The notes under the pieces: model-generated
The model's input: only the letters and a program-made list of their open reading frames with translations
What the model was told of the DNA's origin: nothing
Database searches by the model: none
Source of the DNA: Algoriphagus sp. PAP.12
GTDB lineage: Bacteria; Bacteroidota; Bacteroidia; Cytophagales; Cyclobacteriaceae
Length of the DNA: 64,000 nucleotides
Assembly (NCBI RefSeq): GCF_026652115.1
Contig: NZ_JAPPSQ010000015.1
Location: 53,445-117,444 of the forward strand
Direction of reading: 5' to 3'
Program-made: the position numbers and the translations under genes
Part shown: piece by piece, positions 27,674-36,408 of the stretch
Layout of the letters: each line of letters opens with the position of its first letter
Position numbering within the stretch: the stretch's first letter is position 1

Positions 27674-29152
27674 ATGAATCAAGATTTGGATGAAATTAGA
27701 GAAGGTTTAATCAAGCTTGAAAGTGAAATGAGTCATGTAGATCAGGTCTACGAAGAGCTATTGAAAACTATACATCCCAATCACAAAAGTTCTGCTGAAA
27801 ATTTTTTGAAATATCTGATTCTTCGAAAAACAGATATTCAACACCTTCAATTGCTCTTGCACAAAAATGGACTCTCCTCTTTGGCTAGTAGCGAAAGTCA
27901 TATCCATCGCCAAATTCAGGTTACCCTAGAAAGAATTGGACAAGATTTTCTGGAAAATCAAAAGGGAACAATAGAATCTGGACAATCGAAAATAAAAAAT
28001 GCAAGCAAGGAGTTGTTTGGAAAGCCACAAATAGGTTGGCCTTCTTCTGTAATGGTTACGATAGATTCAGCTTTTTTAGGGGAGAGAAAATTGATTCGAA
28101 AATTGCTGGAAAAAGGAATGGGGATAGCAAGAATCAATTGCGCTCATGATGATGAGAAAAAGTGGGAGAAAATCATCGAATTAATTCGGGAGGAATCCGA
28201 GCAATCAGGAATTTCTTGTAAAATCCACATGGATCTCGCAGGGCCAAAAATTAGAACCAATTTGTTGAAAAAGGGAAAAGAAAAGGGAAGGGTGAAATGT
28301 AAAACCGGCGATAAAATCTGGTTGTCGGATTCTGGAAAAGGATTTTCTGAAAATGATATTGTAATCAGTCCAAATGAAAAAGGAGTGGTTCAAGCACTTA
28401 AAATCGGAGACTTAGTTTTCATTGATGATGGTTTGATTGAGGCTAAAGTTGAAAAATTAGAAGATGGGAATGCTCAATTGCTTATTCTCAGGAACTCTTC
28501 CAAAAAGAGTCGACTCAAAGCTGAGAAAGGAATTAATTTTCCTGATTCTGTCCTCTCAATTCCTGCATTAACTGAGTTTGATCGAGAATGCCTGCCTTTT
28601 GTGATGAAACATGCCGATACGGTCGGTTTTTCCTTTGTTCAGAGGCCAAGGGACCTTCAGTTATTAAGAAATGAAATGGAGAAGATTTCCACAGTTACTC
28701 CAGCTATAATTTTAAAAATAGAGACAAAAGATGCTGTCAATCATCTTCCTGAATTATTGCTTGAAGGGATGAAATCTCCTTGGTTTGGAGTCATGATTGC
28801 TCGTGGGGATCTGGCTGTAGAAATTGGTTTTGAACGAATGGTTGAGATTCAGGAAGAGATTACATGGCTTTGTGAGGCAGCACATGTGCCTACTATTTGG
28901 GCCACTCAAGTCTTGGAAAACCTCCATAAATCAGGAGTGGCTTCTAGAGCAGAAATTACAGATGCTGGACATGCTGTGATGGCTGAATGTGTCATGATTA
29001 ATAAAGGAGATCATACTTTGGAGGTTCTGAATTCCCTCAAAGAAATTGCTATAAGAACACATTCGTTAAAAATGAAGAATAGGTTGACCTTCAGACCTTT
29101 GAGAATCGCTGGTGAATTTTTAAATCAATTGGATCAAAGTCTGAACCACTAA
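27674..29152 (+). CDS. atypical pyruvate kinase-like enzyme
   Basis: This 492-residue protein has a helical N-terminal extension of about 120 residues followed by a pyruvate kinase barrel and B domain. DLAGPKIRT (187-195) replaces the usual DTKGPEIRT. Lys192 sits where K+-dependent enzymes have Glu, a change known from K+-independent pyruvate kinases. ILKIE (347-351, catalytic Lys) and ARGDLAVEIG (376-385) are kept, but RINCAHD and the MINKGDHT stretch differ from the canonical loops. The usual C-terminal regulatory domain of about 120 residues is missing. It may transfer phosphate between PEP-like compounds and ADP, but its substrate is uncertain. Confidence 0.75.
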   Translation: MNQDLDEIREGLIKLESEMSHVDQVYEELLKTIHPNHKSSAENFLKYLILRKTDIQHLQLLLHKNGLSSLASSESHIHRQIQVTLERIGQDFLENQKGTIESGQSKIKNASKELFGKPQIGWPSSVMVTIDSAFLGERKLIRKLLEKGMGIARINCAHDDEKKWEKIIELIREESEQSGISCKIHMDLAGPKIRTNLLKKGKEKGRVKCKTGDKIWLSDSGKGFSENDIVISPNEKGVVQALKIGDLVFIDDGLIEAKVEKLEDGNAQLLILRNSSKKSRLKAEKGINFPDSVLSIPALTEFDRECLPFVMKHADTVGFSFVQRPRDLQLLRNEMEKISTVTPAIILKIETKDAVNHLPELLLEGMKSPWFGVMIARGDLAVEIGFERMVEIQEEITWLCEAAHVPTIWATQVLENLHKSGVASRAEITDAGHAVMAECVMINKGDHTLEVLNSLKEIAIRTHSLKMKNRLTFRPLRIAGEFLNQLDQSLNH

Positions 29153-29613
29153 AATAGGTTGTTCAACTGTATGCTTACCCCGAAATAATTTTTGATTGCA
29201 TAGGCTCCCAAGTAGCAAATCCCAATCAACAAGAGGTTGCTAGTTGCTCGTATCCACCAGGCTTTGCTAGCAAAATTTACTCCTAAGAAATCTGTAAATA
29301 GAATAGCCAGCCCCATAAAGGCAAACCACCAAGAGAATAGAAACCTTGTTTCTCCCCGATAAAGGAATGTGACCAAATCATGGATACCACCGCAAAAAAC
29401 AAAGGTTAGAAGCAATGCAATCCCTTCAGGGCTTGCCTTTTTTAAAGGTTTAAATATTTTGTAGGCTAAGAAGTAGCCGAAAATAGGATTCCAATGATTC
29501 CAGAAAGTTCGAAAATCTTTTGCCCCCAATGAACGCTTAAGCATATTTCGCAAAGAGTTTGGAGCACCCATAGGTACACCATTTCTTTTGAGTATATAGG
29601 CCGCTAAAGTCAT
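29149..29613 (-). CDS. small membrane protein with MBOAT-like motif
   Basis: This 154-residue protein has four or five membrane helices. FRTFWNHWNPIFGYF followed by CGGIHDLVTFLYRG resembles the Trp-rich loop and conserved His of MBOAT or wax-synthase acyltransferases, but the protein is far shorter than those enzymes. The start overlaps the upstream DUF4386 gene by 4 nt (ATGA), so the two form an operon. Its stop overlaps the stop of the convergent pyruvate kinase gene. The function is not established. Confidence 0.6.
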   Translation of the reverse strand: MTLAAYILKRNGVPMGAPNSLRNMLKRSLGAKDFRTFWNHWNPIFGYFLAYKIFKPLKKASPEGIALLLTFVFCGGIHDLVTFLYRGETRFLFSWWFAFMGLAILFTDFLGVNFASKAWWIRATSNLLLIGICYLGAYAIKNYFGVSIQLNNLF

Positions 29614-30302
29614 ATTGTTGGTTCAAAGGATGAAATTTCATTCCTGCACTTTTTTATCCCGTTCCAAAGCAGATAAATACATAAAGTAAGTTCAGTAATT
29701 ACTGCAGTGCTCAATAGTAAGATTTCGGTGAGATTCCCATAAGCTGGAAATAGGAATTGAGTGAAAGAGTCTACAAGGTAGGCGATTCCAGCAATTCCTA
29801 CCGTCCAACCAAGGATTTTTGAAAACCATGAGCTTTTTACCATCATAAATGCCAATAAAATACAACACACCCCAAAAGGAATTCCTGACATAAGATATCC
29901 AAGTCTATGAGCTTCCAAGCTAGAAAACAGAGTGTTTTGAGTGATTGAATCTATTGGTACTAGGATACCCTCGATGAGATTATTCAGATTGGTGCCGATC
30001 ATCGCAGCTTGAACAATTCTGAAGGCTGCGGTTAACAGGGAAAGCTCTGGGAAGTCGTTTTTAAACAAAACCCAAAATACCCAAGCCAATCCGATATCTG
30101 CCAATACCATGACCATGTCAGAAGCGATTCCTATTCGAAGAAAGAATGAACTTGATTCCCAATTTTGAATAGTATTTGAAATTTGATCTGGGCTGAAAAA
30201 TGCTTCTCTAACCCCCAATTCGCTGAAAAGTCCGGTAAATATTACTATGAGATATAATATTCCAGCAGTTAAACATTGATTTTTACGACTTAATGATTTC
30301 AT
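29610..30302 (-). CDS. DUF4386 family membrane protein
   Basis: The start at 30302 opens MKSLSRKNQ followed by the first helix (AGILYLIVIFTGLFSELGV). An upstream in-frame start at 30416 would add 38 basic residues and run into the divergent promoter region. The 230-residue protein has about six helices and the family signature around IRVREAFF-like and RIGIASDMVMVLADIGLAWVF segments. Its function is unknown. It is coupled to the MBOAT-like gene. Confidence 0.82.
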   Translation of the reverse strand: MKSLSRKNQCLTAGILYLIVIFTGLFSELGVREAFFSPDQISNTIQNWESSSFFLRIGIASDMVMVLADIGLAWVFWVLFKNDFPELSLLTAAFRIVQAAMIGTNLNNLIEGILVPIDSITQNTLFSSLEAHRLGYLMSGIPFGVCCILLAFMMVKSSWFSKILGWTVGIAGIAYLVDSFTQFLFPAYGNLTEILLLSTAVITELTLCIYLLWNGIKKCRNEISSFEPTI

Positions 30303-30416
30303 AGCTTGTTGATTTTTGTACAAGTTTAGAGGGGATTTGCTTCGCTCACATTGACTTCGGTTAAGAAGTGATTTGATCTTCTTTTTTGACTTTTTCACGA
30401 TCTTAACCCAAGTCAA

Positions 30417-30446
30417 TTTTTGAGATTCTTGTGCTTTCTAGTTTTG
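30417..30446 (+). promoter_or_regulatory. candidate promoter of the MDR oxidoreductase gene
   Basis: TAGTTTTG at 30439-30446 matches TAnnTTTG, with TTTTTG at 30417-30422 as a possible -33 element 16 nt upstream. The ATG at 30473 follows 26 nt later. Confidence 0.45.
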
Positions 30447-30472
30447 AGTCATCAATCAAAAACAAAAACATC

Positions 30473-31507
30473 ATGAAAGCATTTACTTTTAAAAAATACG
30501 GGGAAGCTTCAGTGTTGAATATGCAGGAACTTCCAAAGCCAACACCTAAATCAAATGAGATACTGGTAAGAGTTATAGCAACCTCTGTAACTGCAGGGGA
30601 TTGGAGAACCAGGAGTGGAAAGCCTTTTGCAATTCGTTTGTTTGCGGGTTTGTTCAAACCAAAGAATCCTGTTTTGGGTCATGAATATGCAGGTGTGGTA
30701 GAACAAGTGGGAGAGGAAGTAAAAGGATGGAAACCGGGAGATAATATTTTTGGAGGAACCGGATTGGAGTCAGGTACTTATTCGGAATATATGTTGATTG
30801 ATTCTGAAAAAGCGAAGGAGAAGATTCCTGAAGGAGTCAGTTTTGAGGAAGCGGCCGTAGTTCCCGTTGGTTTTATGACAGCCTATGATTTTTTGAAAAA
30901 AGTAGATATAAAACCCAATATGAAGGTTTTGATCCATGGGATTTCAGGTTCTGTTGGATCAGCAATGCTTCAATTATTAAAATTGGAAAAAACTCATGTT
31001 ACGGGAGTTTGTAGCTCCAAGAATGCTAATTGGGTGAAAAGAATGGGAGCGGACAAAGTGATTGCCTATGATCTAGAAGACATAGAAAGAAACTTGGAAA
31101 GCTATGATTTGATTGTCAATGCTGTTGGAAAAACCTCTTTTCAAGAGTTAAAACACTGCTTGGTTTCAACTGGAATTTATATCGCCATTGATGCTGCTGG
31201 TTCTGATTACATAGATTGGGCAAAAGGAAAAATGCTAAAGGATAGCAGAAAGATCATTTTAGGAGTAGGAAATCAATATCAAGAAGATTTGACTCGGATT
31301 CAAAGGCTTATGGCAAAAGGATCCATTCGTCCTCATTTAGATAGAATTTATTCTTTCGAGGAATTACCTGCCGCCCATGATTATGTGCAAAAAGGAAGAA
31401 AAGCTGGTAATGTGGCAATTCGAGTTGAGAATTCAGCCCCTTTTTTCAGCCAGTCGTTTTCTAATTCTGCTCAAGGATTCGGGCTTGACACCGAGGTAAG
31501 AGGCTAG
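30473..31507 (+). CDS. NAD(P)-dependent alcohol dehydrogenase / quinone oxidoreductase (MDR)
   Basis: The start at 30473 (MKAFTFKKYGEASVL) is the family start. A GTG at 30431 overlaps the promoter and is unlikely. This 344-residue medium-chain reductase has the GDWRTRSGKPF region, VLGHEYAGVVEQVG, and the Rossmann stretch VLIHGISGSVGSAMLQLL. The structural zinc cysteines are absent, as in the zeta-crystallin/quinone reductase branch. The last 25 residues follow the normal end (VAIRVEN) and are read antisense to the HTH of the next gene. Confidence 0.87.
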   Translation: MKAFTFKKYGEASVLNMQELPKPTPKSNEILVRVIATSVTAGDWRTRSGKPFAIRLFAGLFKPKNPVLGHEYAGVVEQVGEEVKGWKPGDNIFGGTGLESGTYSEYMLIDSEKAKEKIPEGVSFEEAAVVPVGFMTAYDFLKKVDIKPNMKVLIHGISGSVGSAMLQLLKLEKTHVTGVCSSKNANWVKRMGADKVIAYDLEDIERNLESYDLIVNAVGKTSFQELKHCLVSTGIYIAIDAAGSDYIDWAKGKMLKDSRKIILGVGNQYQEDLTRIQRLMAKGSIRPHLDRIYSFEELPAAHDYVQKGRKAGNVAIRVENSAPFFSQSFSNSAQGFGLDTEVRG

Positions 31508-32008
31508 AATGTATTGGGGAACTCGATTCAATAATCCTGGTCTTTCGTTTTGAAGATCGAGATATCTCTGTTCCGGTGATTTGATCATATAATTGGCCAG
31601 AACTTCCTGGTTTTTACCAAATTCCTGTTCAATCGAAATCCTGCAAATTGATTCAAATGCCGGTACCCTTTTGATTAATTCTTGCTCCTTTTCAAAGTTG
31701 AGAATAGTCAAGGTGCACTCTTCAACGCATTCTAAATAATGAGGGGAAGGTGTCTGATGGTGGTAGCTGGATAGGGAAGCGATAGGATCTCCTTCGGTAA
31801 AAAACTGAATGGTCTTTTCTTCTCCATCGATTAGGTAATAAAGTCTGACCAGTCCTTTTAAGTTGAAGTATGAGTCTTTGGCAATTTGACCTTGTTTCAA
31901 CAAAACAGTTCCTTTTGGAAAGGTCTTGATAGGTATCAATTCATCAATAGCCTTTGCGTCCTCCTCACTGAGAGGGATTTCAAAAAGTGTAGAGCTTTTT
32001 ATATCCAT
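31433..32008 (-). CDS. Crp/Fnr family transcriptional regulator
   Basis: This 191-residue protein has an N-terminal cyclic-nucleotide-binding-like barrel (FPKGTVLLKQGQIAKDSYFNLKG, split over 23 residues) and a C-terminal winged helix ending YILASYLGVKPESLSRIRKRLA. No Fnr-type cluster cysteines are visible. It is convergent with the MDR gene and overlaps its last 75 nt, so the helix-turn-helix is encoded opposite the MDR tail. The target genes and ligand are unknown. Confidence 0.88.
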   Translation of the reverse strand: MDIKSSTLFEIPLSEEDAKAIDELIPIKTFPKGTVLLKQGQIAKDSYFNLKGLVRLYYLIDGEEKTIQFFTEGDPIASLSSYHHQTPSPHYLECVEECTLTILNFEKEQELIKRVPAFESICRISIEQEFGKNQEVLANYMIKSPEQRYLDLQNERPGLLNRVPQYILASYLGVKPESLSRIRKRLAEKRG

Positions 32009-32019
32009 GTTTCAAATTA

Positions 32020-32061
32020 CAAAAAATCAAAATTAAACCCAGAGTGCTTGAACTCTGGGTT
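32020..32061 (-). terminator. terminator of the esterase-rhamnosidase operon
   Basis: Perfect 10-bp arms AACCCAGAGT (32036-32045) and ACTCTGGGTT (32052-32061) with a 6-nt loop are followed on the minus strand by a T-rich tract. It lies about 95 nt past the rhamnosidase stop. Confidence 0.7.
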
Positions 32062-32154
32062 AAAAGGTTCAATAGGAAATAAATGGTTGTTTTCATTAAA
32101 AAAATACCACAATTGATAAAAACCAATTGGGGTAAAGAAGTTAAGTATTAAGTC

Positions 32155-34563
32155 CTATTCTTCCAAAGAGATTGTATTGGCTCCTCCATTTAATGAGTGC
32201 CTTTTTCCTTTGAATACAAATGTTCCACCTATCCCGGTTGGTAAATTAATGGTGGCAGATTTAGCAGATTCCAAATCATAGGAAACCTCAATTTCTCCAT
32301 TTGGATGTGGCATTTTACCTGAAATTTTGGTGAATTCACCCAAATGTGGTTCAATGATTACTTTGCTAAAACCTGGTCCATCACTGTCAATTCCCAAAAT
32401 CGTTCTGTAGAATTCAATATTTGGACTGGAACCCCAGGCATGACTGTCTGATCTAGTTTTGTCTAGGTCGGATGTTTCTGCCCAAGTGGTCAATCCTAAG
32501 TCAATTGCTTTTCTCCAGACATCCAAATAGGAAAGATATTCATCCCCTTTGCCAACTTCTACCATCGCCTGATGGATGTAATACTTAAAGTAAATGGTAG
32601 CTTCCACCATTTCGTTTTCCAAAGCAAGCATTTTATCACCTATAGATCTGGCTTCATTTCCTTCAACCAAACCGGCAAGAATAGCTAATCCATTCGCATG
32701 TTGTGAATAGACATCTTTTTCTGATCTGTCTGCAAATAATCTCTTACCTGCATCCCAATATTTTCTACGGATAGTTGCCTTCAGTTTTTCAGCTTCCTCT
32801 AAGTAGGTAATGCTCAATTCTTGGATTCCCAAATGCTTTTCAAGATCTGCGGCGTATTGTAGCGCCAAGACCATTTGAAGATCCAAAATTGCTGAATTGC
32901 CATCAGCTCCAATAGGAGGAATGCCGGGGCCCCATTCCGGACCTGTTGCCCAGTCTACAAAGGACCAAAAGGGAAGGGTTCCCAAGGAACCATCATCACC
33001 CTGTACGCTTTGGAAATACTGGATCACAGATCTGGCAGAATTCAATTTGGTTTTCAAAAATTCCAAATCGGTTCCATACATTAGGTAATCATGAAGCATT
33101 CCCACATACCACATGGAGAAGGGAGGAATATATTGGGGGCTCGCAGATGGATAGCGACTGAAAGTCACACCTTCCGGTTGCTGGGAATAAGAAATCTGGT
33201 TGATAGAGTTTTTGGCAAGTCTGTCATCACCTGCATTGTAGTAGGAAATCACCATCTGGATTCTACCATCGCCGATGTATTGAAGTTGCTCATAATAAGG
33301 GCAGTCCAAATAGGAGTCAACTGCGCAAAGCCGGGCAGTTCTCCATCCGATTTCCAAGATTTTTTGGAGTTCCTGATCATCCGAACCGAACTCAGCTTTC
33401 ATTTCGAAAGGGAAACCTGTAAACATTGCTTCCATCCCTTTGAGAGTCAAAGGCTCCTCTTTGGTCTCAATATCCAGTTGAATATAGCGGTAAGTTCTAT
33501 AGTTGAGGCTGGTGAATTCTTGGTTGTCACTACCATCTGTAGTGATTTCATCAAATCTTCCAACCATCGTTTTTCCTTCGATTTCATCCCGGTTTCCCTT
33601 GGATCTTTCTTCTCCATACAAAGCCTCCCCATACGTGATTTTCACAGTGGCATCTTTGCCTTTTGCGAACTTAAAGGTGGGGTAAGCATTGGTGAGATAA
33701 GTTTGATCTAAAAGAATACTAACTGTTTTATTGGAAGGGATTTCAATGGGTGAATTCCCGAAAGTTCCAGTGGCTACTTCAATACCCTCTGCTTTTCTGA
33801 TTTCTGGGTTTTTCTCGGGAGAAAACTCAAAGGTTGGGATACCGGATGGGATCAACATCCAGCCCATGGGGGCTCCGAAAGCCCCCACTTTGGATTTGGG
33901 TACACCTGGGAAAGATGCTTGAGCTGCAGGCCAAGATTCATCATTTAGATCAGGAGATTGCCAATCTTTAATATAGTTCTCCATTTTGATGTCTTCGCCT
34001 GGTCCAGCAGCATAATATCCATAAACCCTTACTTGAATAGGAGAGTAGGCTCCGTCTTTCATGGCTTTCCAGGTATCATTTGTAGCAATAGCCGAGGCTT
34101 CTCCCTCTCCATCCAAAATGAAGCCTGTTCTTAGGGAAATTTGGGCTTCAGCTTTTCGAGGTCCTTCATTCCAAACTTTTGCTGCAATGGTATTTTTCCC
34201 TGCTTTCAAATACTTGGAGATGTCATAGGTATCAAAAAACCAATGTTCCACATCGTTTCTGGCTGGGCCAACGCCTATGAATTGTCCATTGACAAAGAGG
34301 CGATATTTGTTATCTGCAGAGACATGAATGATGTACTTAGAGGGCTTGTTACCTAGGTCGAAATTTTTCCTAAAAACATAAACACCATAATCTGTGGGAT
34401 TGCTCTCAGCTGCAGAAATCCATCTTGCATTCCAGTTTTTTGTCAAAAAATCCGTACTGATTTCTTGGGCATTTCCATACTGAATATTGAATGGCAAAAT
34501 CCCAAGCAAAATCAACCCCGACAAGAGGAGGATTTTTTCTTTGATTTGTTTAAATGAAATCAT
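32155..34563 (-). CDS. alpha-L-rhamnosidase (GH78-like), exported
   Basis: This 802-residue protein has a signal peptide (residues 1-33, ending GNAQ). N-terminal beta-sandwich domains (ARWISAAESNPTDYGVYVFRK, then ADNKYRLFVNGQFIGVGPARND) bind or orient substrate. An alpha/alpha toroid carries DCPYYEQLQYIGDGR (420-434), where Glu425 is the candidate general acid, and a C-terminal beta-sandwich follows. Activity on terminal rhamnosyl residues is a family expectation, and the exact linkage is unknown. The gene is 33 nt downstream of the carboxylesterase, and the two share the upstream palindrome at 36284-36308. Confidence 0.86.
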   Translation of the reverse strand: MISFKQIKEKILLLSGLILLGILPFNIQYGNAQEISTDFLTKNWNARWISAAESNPTDYGVYVFRKNFDLGNKPSKYIIHVSADNKYRLFVNGQFIGVGPARNDVEHWFFDTYDISKYLKAGKNTIAAKVWNEGPRKAEAQISLRTGFILDGEGEASAIATNDTWKAMKDGAYSPIQVRVYGYYAAGPGEDIKMENYIKDWQSPDLNDESWPAAQASFPGVPKSKVGAFGAPMGWMLIPSGIPTFEFSPEKNPEIRKAEGIEVATGTFGNSPIEIPSNKTVSILLDQTYLTNAYPTFKFAKGKDATVKITYGEALYGEERSKGNRDEIEGKTMVGRFDEITTDGSDNQEFTSLNYRTYRYIQLDIETKEEPLTLKGMEAMFTGFPFEMKAEFGSDDQELQKILEIGWRTARLCAVDSYLDCPYYEQLQYIGDGRIQMVISYYNAGDDRLAKNSINQISYSQQPEGVTFSRYPSASPQYIPPFSMWYVGMLHDYLMYGTDLEFLKTKLNSARSVIQYFQSVQGDDGSLGTLPFWSFVDWATGPEWGPGIPPIGADGNSAILDLQMVLALQYAADLEKHLGIQELSITYLEEAEKLKATIRRKYWDAGKRLFADRSEKDVYSQHANGLAILAGLVEGNEARSIGDKMLALENEMVEATIYFKYYIHQAMVEVGKGDEYLSYLDVWRKAIDLGLTTWAETSDLDKTRSDSHAWGSSPNIEFYRTILGIDSDGPGFSKVIIEPHLGEFTKISGKMPHPNGEIEVSYDLESAKSATINLPTGIGGTFVFKGKRHSLNGGANTISLEE

Positions 34564-34596
34564 ATTGAGTTTAGGTTTTGGGTTTATTTGATAAAA

Positions 34597-36267
34597 TCAA
34601 CTTGTAACAAGCTTTCCGATTTTTCTCCAGACATCCAATTCCTCATGAAATCGATCTTCAATGACTTCACAATGAGCATCGATTCGCAATGTTCGACGAG
34701 TTTCCAAATTGTAAGCAGGCCAAGTGGGTTCGCCTTTGGCAAATGGGATTCCTGTTTTGGCAAAATTGGTCCAGTAGGCTGCGAAATTGTGGGAGGCTTT
34801 ATATCGGTCTGGTTTACTACCTCCAAATCCCATTCGAGGTGCCTCACCTTCTTTCGGAGGCACTTCATTGTTGAATTTAAAAGAAATATCCATGGCATGA
34901 GGTGTCCCCATTTCGTAGTCAGTTCCGGGGATTTTCATGTCGGACTTGTAACCGAAATTATAGAGATAAACGGGGGCTCCGCCTTGTTTTGCTTTTTTCT
35001 CTGCAATCTCAATGGAGCCTAAGCCCATCATATTGATTGATGAAATGGCAATAAATATCTCGGGGGCCGAAGCTTGAGGATTTGCCTTTCTGTAAGTTTC
35101 TACAAGCTCAATAGCATTTTCACCGATAGACCCTTGAAGTCTTTCGGTGATTTCTTCAAAATTCATTGAAAATGGAGCTACATCACGGCTTTGCCAAACG
35201 AAGAAATTGTACTCGTCTTCATTCCATCCTACCAAAAGAGGTTTGTTTTTCGAGATTTCGACCGCTTTGGGGTCGAATGGATGGTGAGGCAATACTCCAC
35301 CATCTACCACCGGTCCAAAACCCCATATCGGTGACTCAGAAACAGGTCCATTGAACTTGGGTTGGAAAGGAGGAACTGTCGGGATGGCGTTTTGGATTTC
35401 CAACAATTTTTCAGCAGGGATATCCAGCAGTTTTTTCCAGTCACTTTGAACAATTTCCAGCTTTCCAAGGACGGTTAACGTGGTTTTTTGTGCCTGCTTT
35501 TTGCTCAACATTCTCGCTCCCGGACCGCTTTCTATGGAGGTTTTGTTGAAATAGGGAGCTGCCTCAGGCATAGCATAGAGACATGCTGTCTTTCCTCCTC
35601 CTCCGGATTCTCCAAAAATCATCACATTGTTGGGATCTCCTCCAAAATTGGAAATGTTTTCGTGAACCCATTTTAAACCTAAGGCAATATCCTGGACTCC
35701 TCGATTACCCGATCCTATATATTCTCCTCCAGCTATTTCATCTAGGTAGAGAAAGCCTAATAAGCCTAATCGATGATTGGTTTGGACTACGACTACGTCA
35801 AAGTTTCTGGCCAGATTAGCACCGTCCTGTCCCCCCGATCCTCCCGATCCGATGACATATCCTCCACCATGACTATAGAACATTACCGCTCTTTTCTTTC
35901 CATCATTGGCAGGAGTCCAAACATTTAAGAAAAGACAATCCTCAGAAGGAGCCGGTTCACCTCGTCGGGCTGCTTGAATGGCCGGAGGTCCTAGTTCTAA
36001 TGTATCTTTGATTCCAGTCCATGATTCAGGAGGTCCAGCTTTTTTGAATCTGTTGTCACCTGAGACTTTTCCACCGTAGGGAATACCTTTGAATGTATTT
36101 ACTCCATCAATTCTGGATCCCCGAACCAATCCATAAATCGTGTCTGAAGTTACAAATTCATCCCACTCTTTAGAACGGGAAAAGCCTGAAAACGGAAGTG
36201 CTAAAAGAACTGCTGAGGCTGAGATTTTATGGATAAAGTCTCTCCTGCTGGATGAAATTTTTTTCAT
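34597..36267 (-). CDS. carboxylesterase family protein (PnbA-like), Tat-exported
   Basis: This 556-residue alpha/beta hydrolase has a twin-arginine leader (SRRDFIHK at residues 7-14, hydrophobic core to about 28). The type-B carboxylesterase signature SEDCLFLNVW is at 108-117, the oxyanion HGGG at 133-136, and the nucleophile Ser221 in FGESGGGG. HAMDISFKFN carries a likely catalytic His. The partner rhamnosidase suggests it removes ester decorations from a rhamnosylated substrate. This is inferred from the operon only. The ATG lies 17 nt from the palindrome at 36284-36308. Confidence 0.88.
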   Translation of the reverse strand: MKKISSSRRDFIHKISASAVLLALPFSGFSRSKEWDEFVTSDTIYGLVRGSRIDGVNTFKGIPYGGKVSGDNRFKKAGPPESWTGIKDTLELGPPAIQAARRGEPAPSEDCLFLNVWTPANDGKKRAVMFYSHGGGYVIGSGGSGGQDGANLARNFDVVVVQTNHRLGLLGFLYLDEIAGGEYIGSGNRGVQDIALGLKWVHENISNFGGDPNNVMIFGESGGGGKTACLYAMPEAAPYFNKTSIESGPGARMLSKKQAQKTTLTVLGKLEIVQSDWKKLLDIPAEKLLEIQNAIPTVPPFQPKFNGPVSESPIWGFGPVVDGGVLPHHPFDPKAVEISKNKPLLVGWNEDEYNFFVWQSRDVAPFSMNFEEITERLQGSIGENAIELVETYRKANPQASAPEIFIAISSINMMGLGSIEIAEKKAKQGGAPVYLYNFGYKSDMKIPGTDYEMGTPHAMDISFKFNNEVPPKEGEAPRMGFGGSKPDRYKASHNFAAYWTNFAKTGIPFAKGEPTWPAYNLETRRTLRIDAHCEVIEDRFHEELDVWRKIGKLVTS

Positions 36268-36283
36268 ATAAAATAAGTAAGAG

Positions 36284-36308
36284 GTATTATCTTATTTTTA
36301 GATAATAC
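36284..36308. promoter_or_regulatory. palindromic operator candidate, site 1
   Basis: Arms GTATTATCT (36284-36292) and AGATAATAC (36300-36308) are separated by 7 nt. The core TATTATCT-N7-AGATAATA is identical to site 2 at 37393-37415. It sits just upstream of the carboxylesterase start, in a position to block its transcription. Confidence 0.75.
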
Positions 36309-36408
36309 TTCATAAGATAGAAAATAGTGAATGATAACTCTGTCCTGTACTTGCAGGGTCCATTTATTAGACTTTCTGATTTTCGAAGAGGGAATTTTTG
36401 AAAAAATT

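Noticed and set aside
33091..33711. A 206-residue plus-strand frame opposite the rhamnosidase gene.
   Set aside because: It is antisense to conserved catalytic-domain sequence, shows no family features and no promoter, and is a by-product of codon use on the other strand.
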